Numbered from the stretch's first letter, positions 40,520 to 48,550 are shown. The stretch is 64,000 nt of DNA from JBBRYW01 sp038253945 (GCA_038253945.1 JBBSGR010000001.1:368340-432339); one strand, 5' to 3'. A program made the numbers and translations. Notes: a model not told the origin generated them from the sequence alone.

Positions 40520-41412
40520 CGACGGTCGCGACCGATCTCCAGCAGATCGTCGAGGACGCGGCCGCCCATCTCTACGTCTGGGCGCTCAGGGACATCCCGC
40601 AGGATCTCCGCGACGCTCTCGCGGAAGCCGCGGAGAGGGAAACTTCCGTTCCGGGCCGCCGCGTTCTCTCGACCATTCTCCGGAACGTCCAGGTTGCGGA
40701 CGACGCGAAGAACCTCGTCTGCCAGGACACGGGGATCGCCGTCTACACATGCCGGGTCGGCGAGTACTTTCCGCTGCACCCGGCGCGCATCTACGACGCT
40801 CTGAAGGCCGGCACCGAGCGCGCCACCCTGGAGCATCCACTCCGTTCGAACGCCGTACACACGATCACGCGCGAGAGCACCGGGGCGAATACCGGGTACC
40901 GCCTGCCGATCGTGCATTGGGAATTCATCAACGACTGGGACGGGCTCGACGTGAAGTGCGTGCCGAAGGGGTCCGGCTCCGAGAACATGAGCTTCCTCAA
41001 GATGTGCACCCCGGCCGACGGCGTGAAGGGGATCAAGAGGTTCGTGCTCGAGTCGATCGTCGGCGCCGGCGGCAAGCCGTGCCCACCCGGCATCGTCGGG
41101 GTCGGGATCGGTGGCTCGGCGGACTACGCGATGTACCTCGCGAAGGAGGCGATCACGCGGCCGATCGGCACCCGCAACGCCGACCCGCACGTCGCCAGGC
41201 TCGAGGACGAGCTGTACGGGCTCCTGAACGAGACCGGCATCGGCCCGATGGGCCTCGGCGGCGACGTGACCGTCCTGCAGTGCCACATCGAGCACGCGGA
41301 CACGCACATGACCCTGAATCCGGTGGCGGTCAACTACCAGTGCTGGGCCGCACGCCGGGCGTCGGCGCACGTCTCGTCAGAAGGCGAGATCGAGTTCGAT
41401 CGGGAGGCTTGA
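40516..41412 (+). CDS. Class I fumarase-type hydro-lyase, alpha subunit
   Basis: A 298-aa subunit of the two-subunit [4Fe-4S] fumarase/tartrate dehydratase family. Cluster-associated Cys regions are LVCQDTGIAVY (about 73), FLKMCTPAD (about 163) and VLQCHIEHAD (about 255); KGSGSENMS (about 154) and PCPPGIVGVGIGGSADYA (about 190) bind substrate. It interconverts a 2-hydroxy acid and its unsaturated acid. ATG at 40516 overlaps the flavoprotein stop. The beta subunit starts 120 bp downstream, after two copies of a palindromic repeat. Confidence 0.92.
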   Translation: MTTVATDLQQIVEDAAAHLYVWALRDIPQDLRDALAEAAERETSVPGRRVLSTILRNVQVADDAKNLVCQDTGIAVYTCRVGEYFPLHPARIYDALKAGTERATLEHPLRSNAVHTITRESTGANTGYRLPIVHWEFINDWDGLDVKCVPKGSGSENMSFLKMCTPADGVKGIKRFVLESIVGAGGKPCPPGIVGVGIGGSADYAMYLAKEAITRPIGTRNADPHVARLEDELYGLLNETGIGPMGLGGDVTVLQCHIEHADTHMTLNPVAVNYQCWAARRASAHVSSEGEIEFDREA

Positions 41413-41449
41413 ATTGACACACTTCTTTGACACTTTCCATCGCCCCGGC

Positions 41450-41527
41450 GGGACCGGTCCGGGGACAGTCCCCGGGCGGTGTCCTTCGGGGACCGGTCCG
41501 GGGACAGTCCCCGGGCGGTGTCCTTCG
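41450..41527 (+). repeat. Two tandem 39-bp units of the GGGGACAG palindrome family between fumarase subunit genes
   Basis: Two identical units (41450-41488 and 41489-41527), each with GACCGGTCC, then CCGGGGACAGTCCCCGG (perfect 8-bp arms around A) and GCGGTGTCCTTCG. They fill most of the 120-bp gap between the alpha and beta subunit genes, ending 5 bp before the beta start codon. Reading through in the beta frame is possible but the added residues (DRSGDSPRAVSF) are not family sequence. Confidence 0.85.
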
Positions 41528-41532
41528 TAGCC

Positions 41533-42120
41533 ATGGCCCGGCACGAGGTGACATTTCCAGTTACGGACGAGCGCGAGATCCTGCAGCTGCGCGCCGGCGA
41601 CGAGGTGACGGTCCAAGGGCACATCATCGGTATCCGCGACCGCACTCAGATCCGGATCTTCGATCAGGGGGTCGAGCCGCCGATGGACCTGCGCGGCGCC
41701 TTCCTTCTCCACACGGCGCCGAACGTCCGCAAGCTTGGCCCGGGCCGCTACGAGCCGATGTGCATCGGCACGACGACCAGCGCCCGCATGGTGCGCTTCA
41801 CCGAGCCGCTCGGGGAGCAGTACGGCGTCCGGGCCATTTGCGGCAAGGGCGGCTTTCCCGACGAGGCGATCGAGCCGATGCGGCGACTCGGCATGGTCTA
41901 CTTCGCGATCGTCGGCGGTGCGGCAGCGCTCGAGACGACCCAGATCGAGGAGATCGAGGAGGTCGCCTGGGAAGAGCTCATGCCCGAGTGCCTCTGGCGG
42001 TTCCGCGTCAAGGACTTCGGCCCGCTCACGGTCGGAATCGACGCACACGGCGGCTCGCTCTACCACGACGTCCAAGAGCGTGCAATCGCGAAACTGGAGG
42101 AGCTCTATGCCCGCCTTTGA
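41533..42120 (+). CDS. Class I fumarase-type hydro-lyase, beta subunit
   Basis: A 195-aa partner of the alpha subunit. Landmarks: LRAGDEVTVQGHIIGIRDRTQ (about 19), the Arg/Asp catalytic region, FLLHTAPNVRKLG, CIGTTTSARM (about 78), RAICGKGGFPDEAIE (about 101) and YFAIVGGAAALET (about 122). ATG at 41533 gives the family N-terminus; GTG/TTG starts further upstream would run into the repeat. Its last 14 bp overlap the phosphosulfolactate synthase start, which suggests coupled expression. Confidence 0.9.
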   Translation: MARHEVTFPVTDEREILQLRAGDEVTVQGHIIGIRDRTQIRIFDQGVEPPMDLRGAFLLHTAPNVRKLGPGRYEPMCIGTTTSARMVRFTEPLGEQYGVRAICGKGGFPDEAIEPMRRLGMVYFAIVGGAAALETTQIEEIEEVAWEELMPECLWRFRVKDFGPLTVGIDAHGGSLYHDVQERAIAKLEELYARL

Positions 42121-42892
42121 CGGATTCCTCGATCTCCCGGCTCGCCCACCGAAGCCGCGGCACGCAGGGCTCACCCACGTCATCGACAAGGGGCTCAACC
42201 TGCGCGACATCGAGGGCCTGTTCGACACGGCCGGCGACTACGTGGACATCGTCAAGCTCGGCTGGGGGACGTCCTATGTCACTCGCAACCTCGAGAAGAA
42301 GATCGCGCTCTACCGCTCGTTCGACGCGCCGGTCGTCTGCGGCGGCACGCTGTTCGAGGCGGTCGTCGTCCGCGGCAAGATCGACGAGTACAAGCGTTGG
42401 CTGACCGACCACCGCTTCTCTCACGTCGAGATCTCGGACGGTGCGATCGAGATGGCGCGCGAGCGAAAGCTCGAGTTGATCGCGGACCTCGCCCGCGACT
42501 TCGCCGTCCTCTCCGAGGTCGGCTCGAAGGACGCCGAGGTCAACTATGCGCCCTACCTCTGGGTGCAGTGGATCAAGGAGGAGCTCGAGGCCGGTGCCTG
42601 GAAGGTCATCACCGAGGCACGGGAGGGCGGCACGGCCGGCATCTTCCGGCCGACCGGCGAGATGCGAACGGGGCTCGTGGACGAGATCGCCCATGAGGTC
42701 GACGTGGCCGACCTCATCTTCGAGGCGCCGACGAAGGCCTCGCAGGCGTGGTTCGTCAAGGAGTTCGGTCCCGAGGTGAATCTCGGCAACATCCCGCCGG
42801 ACGAGGTGATCCCGCTCGAGACGCTGCGGCTCGGGCTGCGCGCCGACACGATCAACGAGCTCTTGCTCCGTGAGCAGCCTGCCCCTTCCTGA
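42107..42892 (+). CDS. comA: Phosphosulfolactate synthase (ComA family)
   Basis: A 261-aa TIM-barrel enzyme that adds sulfite to phosphoenolpyruvate, giving (2R)-phospho-3-sulfolactate. It has the family start (RPPKPRHAGLTHVIDKGL), DYVDIVKLGWGTSYV (about 45-59), VCGGTLFEA (about 78), HVEISDGAIEM (about 106), SEVGSKD (about 137), WVIT-type EARESG replaced by VITEAREGGTAGIFRP (about 170) and LGNIPPDEVIPLETLRLGLR. In methanogens it starts coenzyme M synthesis; bacterial relatives make sulfolactate (Bacillus spores) or CoM (Xanthobacter). GGAGGAG lies upstream of ATG. No comB or comC is adjacent. Confidence 0.9.
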   Translation: MPAFDGFLDLPARPPKPRHAGLTHVIDKGLNLRDIEGLFDTAGDYVDIVKLGWGTSYVTRNLEKKIALYRSFDAPVVCGGTLFEAVVVRGKIDEYKRWLTDHRFSHVEISDGAIEMARERKLELIADLARDFAVLSEVGSKDAEVNYAPYLWVQWIKEELEAGAWKVITEAREGGTAGIFRPTGEMRTGLVDEIAHEVDVADLIFEAPTKASQAWFVKEFGPEVNLGNIPPDEVIPLETLRLGLRADTINELLLREQPAPS

Positions 42893-43622
42893 CATCACCC
42901 GGAACGAGGTCCCGGAAGCGGGTAGCGGACCGGGTCCCGACGTCGAGGCGATGGCCGCCGAGGAGCTGCTCGCATGGGCGTCGGCCGAGTTCGCGGGGGG
43001 ACTCGCGCTGACCTGCTCCTGGCAGAAGCAGTCGTCCGTGCTCGTCCACATGGTCTCCGAGCTCGGCCTCGACGTCGACGTGATCGAGCTCGACACGCAG
43101 CTCTTCTTCCGGGAGACGTACGAGACACGCGATCGACTCGTCGAGCGGTACGGGTTGAGCCTGATCAGCCCCGAAGTCTTGACCGTCGCGGAGCAACACC
43201 GTTCGGAGGGTCCGAACCTCTGGGAGCGCGATCCCGATCGCTGCTGTCATCTGCGCAAGGTCGAGCCGCTGCTCTCGGCCCTCGAGCCGTACGCTGCCTG
43301 GGTCGCCGGCATCCGTCGCGACCAGTCGCCGAGCCGGGCCGGCACGCCGAAGGTCCAGTGGTCGGAGCGCTACGGAGTCTGGAAGGTCAATCCGCTCGCG
43401 GACTGGGACGAGAAGCGCGTGTGGGCCTACATCAGGGTCAACGAGATTCCGTACAACCCGCTCCACGAGACGGGTTACCGCTCGATCGGTTGCATTCCCT
43501 GCACCCGGCCGACCGCGCCTGACGAGGAGGAGCGCGCCGGCCGCTGGGCCGGCTCGGACAAGCTCGAATGCGGCCTTCACGTGGAAGCCGGGCCTTCACG
43601 TGGAAGCTCCGCTTCCCCGTGA
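42870..43622 (+). CDS. cysH: APS/PAPS reductase
   Basis: A 250-aa reductase making sulfite. It has LALTCSWQKQSSVLVHM (PP-loop-like, about 46), the iron-sulfur cysteine pairs DRCCHLRKVEPL (about 124) and SIGCIPCTRPT (about 209), and the C-terminal catalytic ECGLH (about 235). The two CC/CxxC pairs mark the [4Fe-4S] type, usually specific for APS. After ECGLH a 14-residue extension is encoded by a repeated CCTTCACGTGGAAG sequence. GTG start overlapping comA by 23 bp; sulfite produced here is a ComA substrate. Confidence 0.92.
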   Translation: MSSLPLPDITRNEVPEAGSGPGPDVEAMAAEELLAWASAEFAGGLALTCSWQKQSSVLVHMVSELGLDVDVIELDTQLFFRETYETRDRLVERYGLSLISPEVLTVAEQHRSEGPNLWERDPDRCCHLRKVEPLLSALEPYAAWVAGIRRDQSPSRAGTPKVQWSERYGVWKVNPLADWDEKRVWAYIRVNEIPYNPLHETGYRSIGCIPCTRPTAPDEEERAGRWAGSDKLECGLHVEAGPSRGSSASP

Positions 43623-43625
43623 AGG
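43574..43625 (+). repeat. Duplicated 14-mer and hairpin at the cysH stop codon
   Basis: CCTTCACGTGGAAG occurs at 43574-43587 and 43593-43606. The second copy pairs with 43611-43625 (15-bp stem, one mismatch, TCC loop) and the stem covers the cysH stop codon. It could be a processing or stability structure between cysH and cysC; no T tract follows, and the cysC ribosome site (AAGGAG) lies 6 bp beyond. Confidence 0.65.
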
Positions 43626-43639
43626 TTAGAAAGGAGACC

Positions 43640-44329
43640 ATGTCAGACCTCGAGTCCACTAACCAGTTTGCGCAGCAAACTGGCCTTGCGCAGCAAACTG
43701 GCCTTGCGCAGCAACCTGGCCTTGCGCAGCAAGCTGGCAACATCTACGCGCACGACCATCCCGAATCGGCAAGCAAGCGCGAGGGCGGCTTCACGCTCTG
43801 GTTCACGGGGCTCTCCGGTGCCGGCAAGTCGACCATCGCCCACCTGGTCGGGCCGGAGCTCGACCGGCGCGGCCTCGTCGTGGAGTACCTCGACGGTGAC
43901 ACGGTCCGCACCCACCTGTCGAAGGGCCTCGGCTTCTCGAAGGAGGACCGCGACACGAACATCGAGCGGATCGGGTGGGTCGCCTCGCGCCTGACCCGGC
44001 AGGGCGGCGCCGTGATCGCGGCGGCCATCTCGCCCTACGAGGAGACCCGTCGCAAGGCGCGAGCCTCGGTGGAGGAGTGGGGGGCGTTCGTCGAGGTGTA
44101 CATCCGGGCATCGGTGCAGGAGTGCGCCCGCCGCGACGTCAAGGGCCTCTACGCGAAGGCGTTTGCGGGCGAGATCAAGGGCTTCACGGGCGTGGATGAC
44201 CCATACGAGGCGCCCGCAGGTCCCGAGCTCATAATCAACACTGAGGAGCACGAGCCCGAGGAGAGCGCGCGCCTGATCGTGGCGAAGCTCGAGCAGCTCG
44301 GGCTCGTCCGTGCCCCGGTGACGGCATGA
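43640..44329 (+). CDS. cysC: Adenylyl-sulfate kinase with a repeat-bearing N-terminus
   Basis: 229 aa. Residues about 50-225 are APS kinase: FTGLSGAGKSTIAHLV (P-loop), YLDGDTVRTHLSKGLGFSKEDRDTNIERIGWVA (about 86-118) and GLYAKAFAGEIKGFTGVDDPYE (about 173). It makes PAPS from APS; a PAPS-type sulfotransferase is encoded at 49255. The N-terminal 33 residues contain four copies of a hexapeptide ([FL]AQQ[TPA]G) from an 18-bp DNA repeat, not part of the family. ATG 43640 has AAGGAG. It overlaps sat (ATGA). Confidence 0.92.
   Translation: MSDLESTNQFAQQTGLAQQTGLAQQPGLAQQAGNIYAHDHPESASKREGGFTLWFTGLSGAGKSTIAHLVGPELDRRGLVVEYLDGDTVRTHLSKGLGFSKEDRDTNIERIGWVASRLTRQGGAVIAAAISPYEETRRKARASVEEWGAFVEVYIRASVQECARRDVKGLYAKAFAGEIKGFTGVDDPYEAPAGPELIINTEEHEPEESARLIVAKLEQLGLVRAPVTA
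43668..43739 (+). repeat. Four tandem 18-bp units in the 5' end of cysC
   Basis: Units at 43668, 43686, 43704 and 43722, each TTGCGCAGCAA[A/C/G]CTGGCC with a variant last base in the fourth. They are in frame and encode AQQTG/AQQPG/AQQAG hexapeptides. The variable position always changes the same codon (Thr, Thr, Pro, Ala). Confidence 0.92.
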
Positions 44330-45459
44330 CGGCCACGGCGACGGACTCTTTGATCCGGCCGCACGGGGGCGAGCTGGTGGACCGGCTCGGCGAGCGGCCG
44401 GAGGGCGTCGACTCGCTCGAGGCAGTTCCGCTGACCTCGCGGGAGCTCTCCGATCTCGACATGCTCGCGAGCGGGGCGCTGTCTCCCCTGGAGGGGTTCT
44501 TGGGTCGAGACGACTACGAGCGCGTCGTCGAGGAGATGCGTCTGGCGGACGGCTTGCCGTGGGCGCTGCCGGTCTGCCTTGCGGTCGAGAGGCCGCCCAC
44601 GGGGGACCGCGTGGCCCTGACCGACGAGACCGGCCGCCCTCGCGCGGTGCTCGAGGTCGTGGAGACCTACCCCTACGACATGGAGCGGGAGGCGGAGCGC
44701 TGCTTCCGTACCACGGACGATGCGCACCCCGGCGTTGCCCGGCTGTACGGGCAGCACCCTCTCTACCTCGCCGGCAGCGTGACGGTCTTCGAGCGGGCGG
44801 AGCCGTCGTTCCCCGAGCTCGCCCTCGATCCGGCCGATACCCGGCGAACGTTCGCGGAGCGCGGCTGGCGGCGCGTCGTCGGCTTCCAGACGAGGAACCC
44901 GATCCATCGCGCGCACGAGTATCTGACGAAAGGGGCGCTCGAGACGGTCGACGGCCTGCTGATCCACCCACTGGTCGGCGAGACCAAGTCGGACGACGTG
45001 CCCGCCGCCACCCGAGTCGAGTGCTACCGCGTTCTGCTCGAGCGCTACTACCCCGCAGATCGGGTCGTCCTCTCCTCTTTTCCGGCGGCGATGCGCTATG
45101 CGGGGCCCCGGGAGGCGATCTGGCATGCAATCTGTCGCAAGAACTACGGCTGCTCCCACTTCATCGTCGGGCGCGACCACGCCGGGGTCGGCGACTACTA
45201 CGGCACGTACGACGCTCAGGCCATCTTCGACGAGTTCGGAGCGCACGAGCTCGACATCGAGCCGATGTTCTTCGAGCATGCCTTCTGGTGCCACGCGTGC
45301 GCTCAGATGGCGACGCCGAAGACCTGCCCGCACGGCGGCGACGACCACGTCTTCCTCTCCGGGACGAAGGTCCGCGAGCTCCTCTCGCGAGGTGAGCTGC
45401 CGCCGCGGGAGTTCTCTCGCCCCGAGGTCGCCGAAGTCCTGATCAGAGCGTACCGCTGA
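44326..45459 (+). CDS. sat: Sulfate adenylyltransferase (ATP sulfurylase)
   Basis: 377 aa, the homo-oligomeric Sat type, forming APS from ATP and sulfate. Motifs: SPLEGFLGRDDYE (about 54), VGFQTRNPIHRAHEYL (about 186, nucleotide site QTRNPxHxxHE), LIHPLVGETKSDDVP (about 208), IVGRDHAGVGDYYG (about 282) and the C-terminal Cys/His cluster FWCHACAQMATPKTCPHG (about 324-341), a zinc-ribbon-like insert found in many prokaryotic Sat proteins. ATG overlaps the cysC stop. It completes sulfate activation in the operon. Confidence 0.95.
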   Translation: MTATATDSLIRPHGGELVDRLGERPEGVDSLEAVPLTSRELSDLDMLASGALSPLEGFLGRDDYERVVEEMRLADGLPWALPVCLAVERPPTGDRVALTDETGRPRAVLEVVETYPYDMEREAERCFRTTDDAHPGVARLYGQHPLYLAGSVTVFERAEPSFPELALDPADTRRTFAERGWRRVVGFQTRNPIHRAHEYLTKGALETVDGLLIHPLVGETKSDDVPAATRVECYRVLLERYYPADRVVLSSFPAAMRYAGPREAIWHAICRKNYGCSHFIVGRDHAGVGDYYGTYDAQAIFDEFGAHELDIEPMFFEHAFWCHACAQMATPKTCPHGGDDHVFLSGTKVRELLSRGELPPREFSRPEVAEVLIRAYR

Positions 45460-45462
45460 CCT

Positions 45463-46356
45463 ATGGATCTCAAGCTCTCTGCTGCAGGGCTCCTGATCGG
45501 CGTTCTGGTCGGACTGACCGGCATGGGCGGCGGATCGCTCTTGACGCCGATCCTGGTGATCCTGTTCGGCTTCAAGCCGACGGTCGCCGTCGGGACGGAC
45601 ATCCTCCACGGTGCGATCTTCAAGTCCTTCGGCGCCGCGCGTCACCGGACGCTCGGTACCGTGCACGCCCGCCTGACCGTCTGGATGCTGCTCGGGAGCG
45701 CGCCGATGTCGCTCCTCGGCGTCGCCCTCGCGAGCTGGTTGCAGAATCGCTACGGCGACGGGATCGAGTCGGTGGAGGCACGCATCCTGGGCGCCGCGCT
45801 CGTCGTCGGCGGCGCGGGGCTCTACTGGCGGGCCTTCCTGCGCAGGCAGCAGGCCACGAACGCGCCGTTCCTGCTCGAGCGGCGCGACCGTTTGACCGCC
45901 TTCGCGATCGGGTTCACCGGAGGCTTCATCGTCGGGCTCACATCGGTCGGGAGCGGAACGTTCTTCGGGCTCATGATGGTGCTCGTGTTTCCCCTGACCG
46001 CGTCGAAGATCGTCGGCACCGACATCTTCCACGCCGCCGCTCTTCTCTGGGTCGCCGGCTTCGGGCACCTGCTTGCGGGCAATGTCGATCTCCACGCGAT
46101 GGCATGGCTCCTCGTCGGGTCGATCCCGGGCGTCCTCCTGGCGAGCCAGTTCACCGTGCGCCTCCCCGACCGAACGCTCCGCGTGAGCCTCGCGACGGTG
46201 CTGGCGCTGAGCGGGGTCAAGCTGCTCGGCGGCGCTGCCAGCAGCTTGCTGGCTGCCGCCGTGCTCGTCGGCGGGCTGGCCGCGATCGTCGTGATGGCGC
46301 GCCGCGAGCTCGCGGCGCGGTCGCGAACCGCGCAGGCGCGCCCGCGCCGAGCCTGA
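45463..46356 (+). CDS. TauE/SafE-family sulfite or sulfonate exporter-like permease
   Basis: A 297-aa polytopic protein with two homologous halves: GVLVGLTGMGGGSLLTPILVILFGF (about 13-37) and GFIVGLTSVGSGTFFGLMMVLVFPL (about 152-176), the duplicated TauE motif. The family exports sulfite, sulfoacetate or other sulfonates. Placed directly after sat in an operon containing comA, it may remove sulfite or export a sulfonate product. ATG 3 bp after sat. Confidence 0.88.
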   Translation: MDLKLSAAGLLIGVLVGLTGMGGGSLLTPILVILFGFKPTVAVGTDILHGAIFKSFGAARHRTLGTVHARLTVWMLLGSAPMSLLGVALASWLQNRYGDGIESVEARILGAALVVGGAGLYWRAFLRRQQATNAPFLLERRDRLTAFAIGFTGGFIVGLTSVGSGTFFGLMMVLVFPLTASKIVGTDIFHAAALLWVAGFGHLLAGNVDLHAMAWLLVGSIPGVLLASQFTVRLPDRTLRVSLATVLALSGVKLLGGAASSLLAAAVLVGGLAAIVVMARRELAARSRTAQARPRRA

Positions 46357-46452
46357 AGCGGCACGTTTCACGCCGTTGTCGCTTGACAGCCGCGTGGCGC
46401 TTCCTATATGAATTACTTATGACATGCATTAGCTCGTCCGAGCTTCGCCCTC

Positions 46453-47025
46453 GTGTGCGCCGCGGTCGCAGCGGCAGCTGTCGGGCTCGGGGGCGCGACT
46501 GCGGCCCGCTCCGGCGCCAGGCTCACGCTCGTCGCCTACTCGACGCCGAAAGAGGCCTACGGCAAGCTGATCGACGCCTTCGGCAAGACCCCGGCCGGGA
46601 AGGGCGTCTCTTTCAGCCAGAGCTACGGCGCCTCGGGCGAGCAGAGCCGCGCCGTCTACAACGGCCTCGAGGCCGACGTCGTCGCCTTCTCGCTGGCACC
46701 GGACGTCTCCAAGCTCGTGAGCGCCGGCCTCGTCGACAAGAACTGGAGCAAGAACGCTCACCACGGCATGGTGACCGACTCCGTGGTCGTCTTGGTCGTC
46801 CGTGACGGGAACCCGAAGAACATTCACACCTGGAGCGACCTCGTGAGGCCTGGGATCCAGGTCGTGACGCCGAACCCCTTCACCTCGGGCGGCGCGCAGT
46901 GGAACGTCATGGCCGCGTACGGGGCGCTGCGCAAAGCGGGCAGGACGCACAAGCAGGCCGTCGCGTATCTGACGAGCCTGTTCAAGCACGTGGTCCGCCC
47001 GAGTCGCAGCAAGATCTTCTCGTAG
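46453..47025 (+). pseudogene. Truncated sulfate-binding protein (Sbp/CysP-like)
   Basis: 190 codons covering about the first half of a periplasmic sulfate-binding protein: LTLVAYSTPKEAYGKLIDAF (about 23), FSQSYGASGEQSRAVYNGLEADVVAFSL (about 53-80), PGIQVVTPNPFTSGGAQWNVMAAYGAL (about 133-159). Intact relatives have about 330-350 aa; here it ends in a non-family RPSRSKIFS right after the LFKHVV segment. The start also looks damaged: no start codon precedes the signal-peptide n-region, and GTG 46453 falls inside it. The N-domain alone could not close on sulfate. Next to the sulfate operon, it looks like a decayed uptake gene; other transporter genes are absent. Confidence 0.72.
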
Positions 47026-47026
47026 C

Positions 47027-47544
47027 TCAGCGAGAGATGCCGCGCTCGTTCTGCTCGACCGCGAGCGCGGTGCGAAAGGCACTGGCCGCCTCGTCGCCGA
47101 AGACGGCGAATACGACTCGCTCCAGCGATTCCGGCTCGTACGCGCGCGCGACGCGCACCATGAGGTGGGCGCACTCCTCGAGCGGGAAGCGCCCGACCCC
47201 CGTGCCGAACGCCGGCAGGGCGAGGGAGCGGGCACCGAGCTCGTCGGCGACCTCGAGGCAGCGGCGGGTCGTGTGCTCGACGAGCGAGGCGTCGGTCCGG
47301 AGATCCTGCCCCATGACCGCGCCGTGAACGACATGCTTCGCCCGGAGCCGCCCGCGCTCGTCGCGACGGCGTCGCCGAGGGCGATTGGCCCGAGGGCGAC
47401 GGCCTCGCGCTCGATCTCCACTCCGCCGGCCCGCTTGATCGCGCCGGCCACGCCGCTTCCCATCCAGAGCCGGTCGTTCGCCGCGTCTACGATCGCATCC
47501 ACCTCGAGGCCGGCGATATCGCCACGGACGACCTCGAGCTGCAT
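47027..47544 (-). pseudogene. Macrodomain (ADP-ribose-binding) protein interrupted by a frameshift
   Basis: The ATG at 47544 starts MQLEVVRGDIAGLEVDAIVDAANDRLWMGSGVAGAIKRAGG, a typical macrodomain N-terminus. After SAGG (near 47350) the frame is lost, and the family sequence (LRAKHVVHGAVMGQD, then RSLALPAFGTGVGRFPLEE) continues in another frame to a TGA at 47027. A single missing base in the GGCGGC region at about 47347-47352 explains it. Two frames joined give about 172 residues, the usual size. It is either a real pseudogene or a sequencing error. Confidence 0.78.
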
Positions 47545-47556
47545 TTCGCGCGCGGC

Positions 47557-48420
47557 CTACGCGCGCTTGGTGGCGTACAGCGGCTTCTGGGTGGGCGAGC
47601 TGACGCCCTCCGCAGGCTCGAGCGTAACGGCGACGACGGCCCCCTTCGGCACGGGATGGCTCAGCGGGACGACGGTGGATGTGCCGCCGCCGCCGAAGAG
47701 CCCAGCCGGCACCGGTTTGTTGCCGACGATCACCCAGGCCTCGTACGTCTTGCCCGAGGGCGCCTCCACGACTTGCGACGCGATCAGGACCGCCTTTCCG
47801 TTCGGCGCGAAGACGAGGACGAGCCGGCCTCGTGCCCCGAGCACCGGCACCCGCTTCACCTTCGGCTGGGAAAGCAGTGCGATCGCCTGGGCCTGGTCCT
47901 GCATGAGCGCCTCGGTCTGCGTCGTCAGTCCGCTCTCGCTGGACGGCCAGACGGCCCACGCGATCAGCCCGATCGCGACGGCGACGGCCGCGATGGCTGC
48001 GGTGGCGGCCGCAGCAAGGATGGGTCGCGACGAGGTCGAGCTCTCCTCTTCCGGGATCGAGCTCGGCGGTGGGGTGAGCTCCCAGTCGTCGAGGGCCGAA
48101 GTGGGCGGCTCGCGCAGGTCGGTGACCGTGGTTGGCGGGCCTGCTGTCCCGGCGACCGAGTGCTCGGGCTCGGGCACGCGCGGCTCAGCCGCCGGCGGCT
48201 GAGCCGCAGCGGCCGCGGCCGCCATGGCCTGCTCCAGGTTCGCGACGGCATCAGCGGCGTCGCGCCTCTCGGCCGGGGTGGCACCGCCCGCGCCGAGGGC
48301 GCGCTCGCGCAGCTGTACCAGCCACAGTCGGGCGCGCTCGCGCCGCTCGCGCCCGTTCTCGGGGTCGAAGAAGTACGTCAGGGCAGCCGCAGCCACCACC
48401 AAGCCCAACCATCGCCGCAT
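47557..48420 (-). CDS. RskA-like anti-sigma-K C-terminal domain protein
   Basis: 287 aa. The N-terminus has a short hydrophobic helix then FDPENGRERRERARLW, a membrane-proximal segment; the middle is a long Ala/Pro/Glu linker with a second membrane helix (about 160-182, PILAAAATAAIAAVAVAIGLIAW); the C-terminal domain (about 195-287) matches anti-sigma-K RskA: LLSQPKVKRVPVLG, GKAVLIASQV, GKTYEAWVIVGNKPVPAGLF and a VPLSHPVPKGAVVAVTLEPAEG ending. The cytoplasmic sigma-binding zinc domain is missing, and no sigma gene is adjacent, so it may act as a stand-alone extracytoplasmic sensor. ATG 48420. Confidence 0.8.
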   Translation of the reverse strand: MRRWLGLVVAAAALTYFFDPENGRERRERARLWLVQLRERALGAGGATPAERRDAADAVANLEQAMAAAAAAAQPPAAEPRVPEPEHSVAGTAGPPTTVTDLREPPTSALDDWELTPPPSSIPEEESSTSSRPILAAAATAAIAAVAVAIGLIAWAVWPSSESGLTTQTEALMQDQAQAIALLSQPKVKRVPVLGARGRLVLVFAPNGKAVLIASQVVEAPSGKTYEAWVIVGNKPVPAGLFGGGGTSTVVPLSHPVPKGAVVAVTLEPAEGVSSPTQKPLYATKRA

Positions 48421-48550
48421 CGAAGTCCCTCTCGTCCCGGGGCCGGTAGAGCTCGATCCTAGCTCGCTCGTGGTCGAGCAGAAGCTGTGCTGTTCGGCAA
48501 GTGTCGGAGTTTGCGGTGTTTCGATGGCGCAGACGTAGAATCGGCGCGCA

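Noticed and set aside
44149..46371. 740-codon minus-strand frame over sat and the TauE-like gene
   Set aside because: Opposite-strand shadow of two clear enzymes; no family signature.
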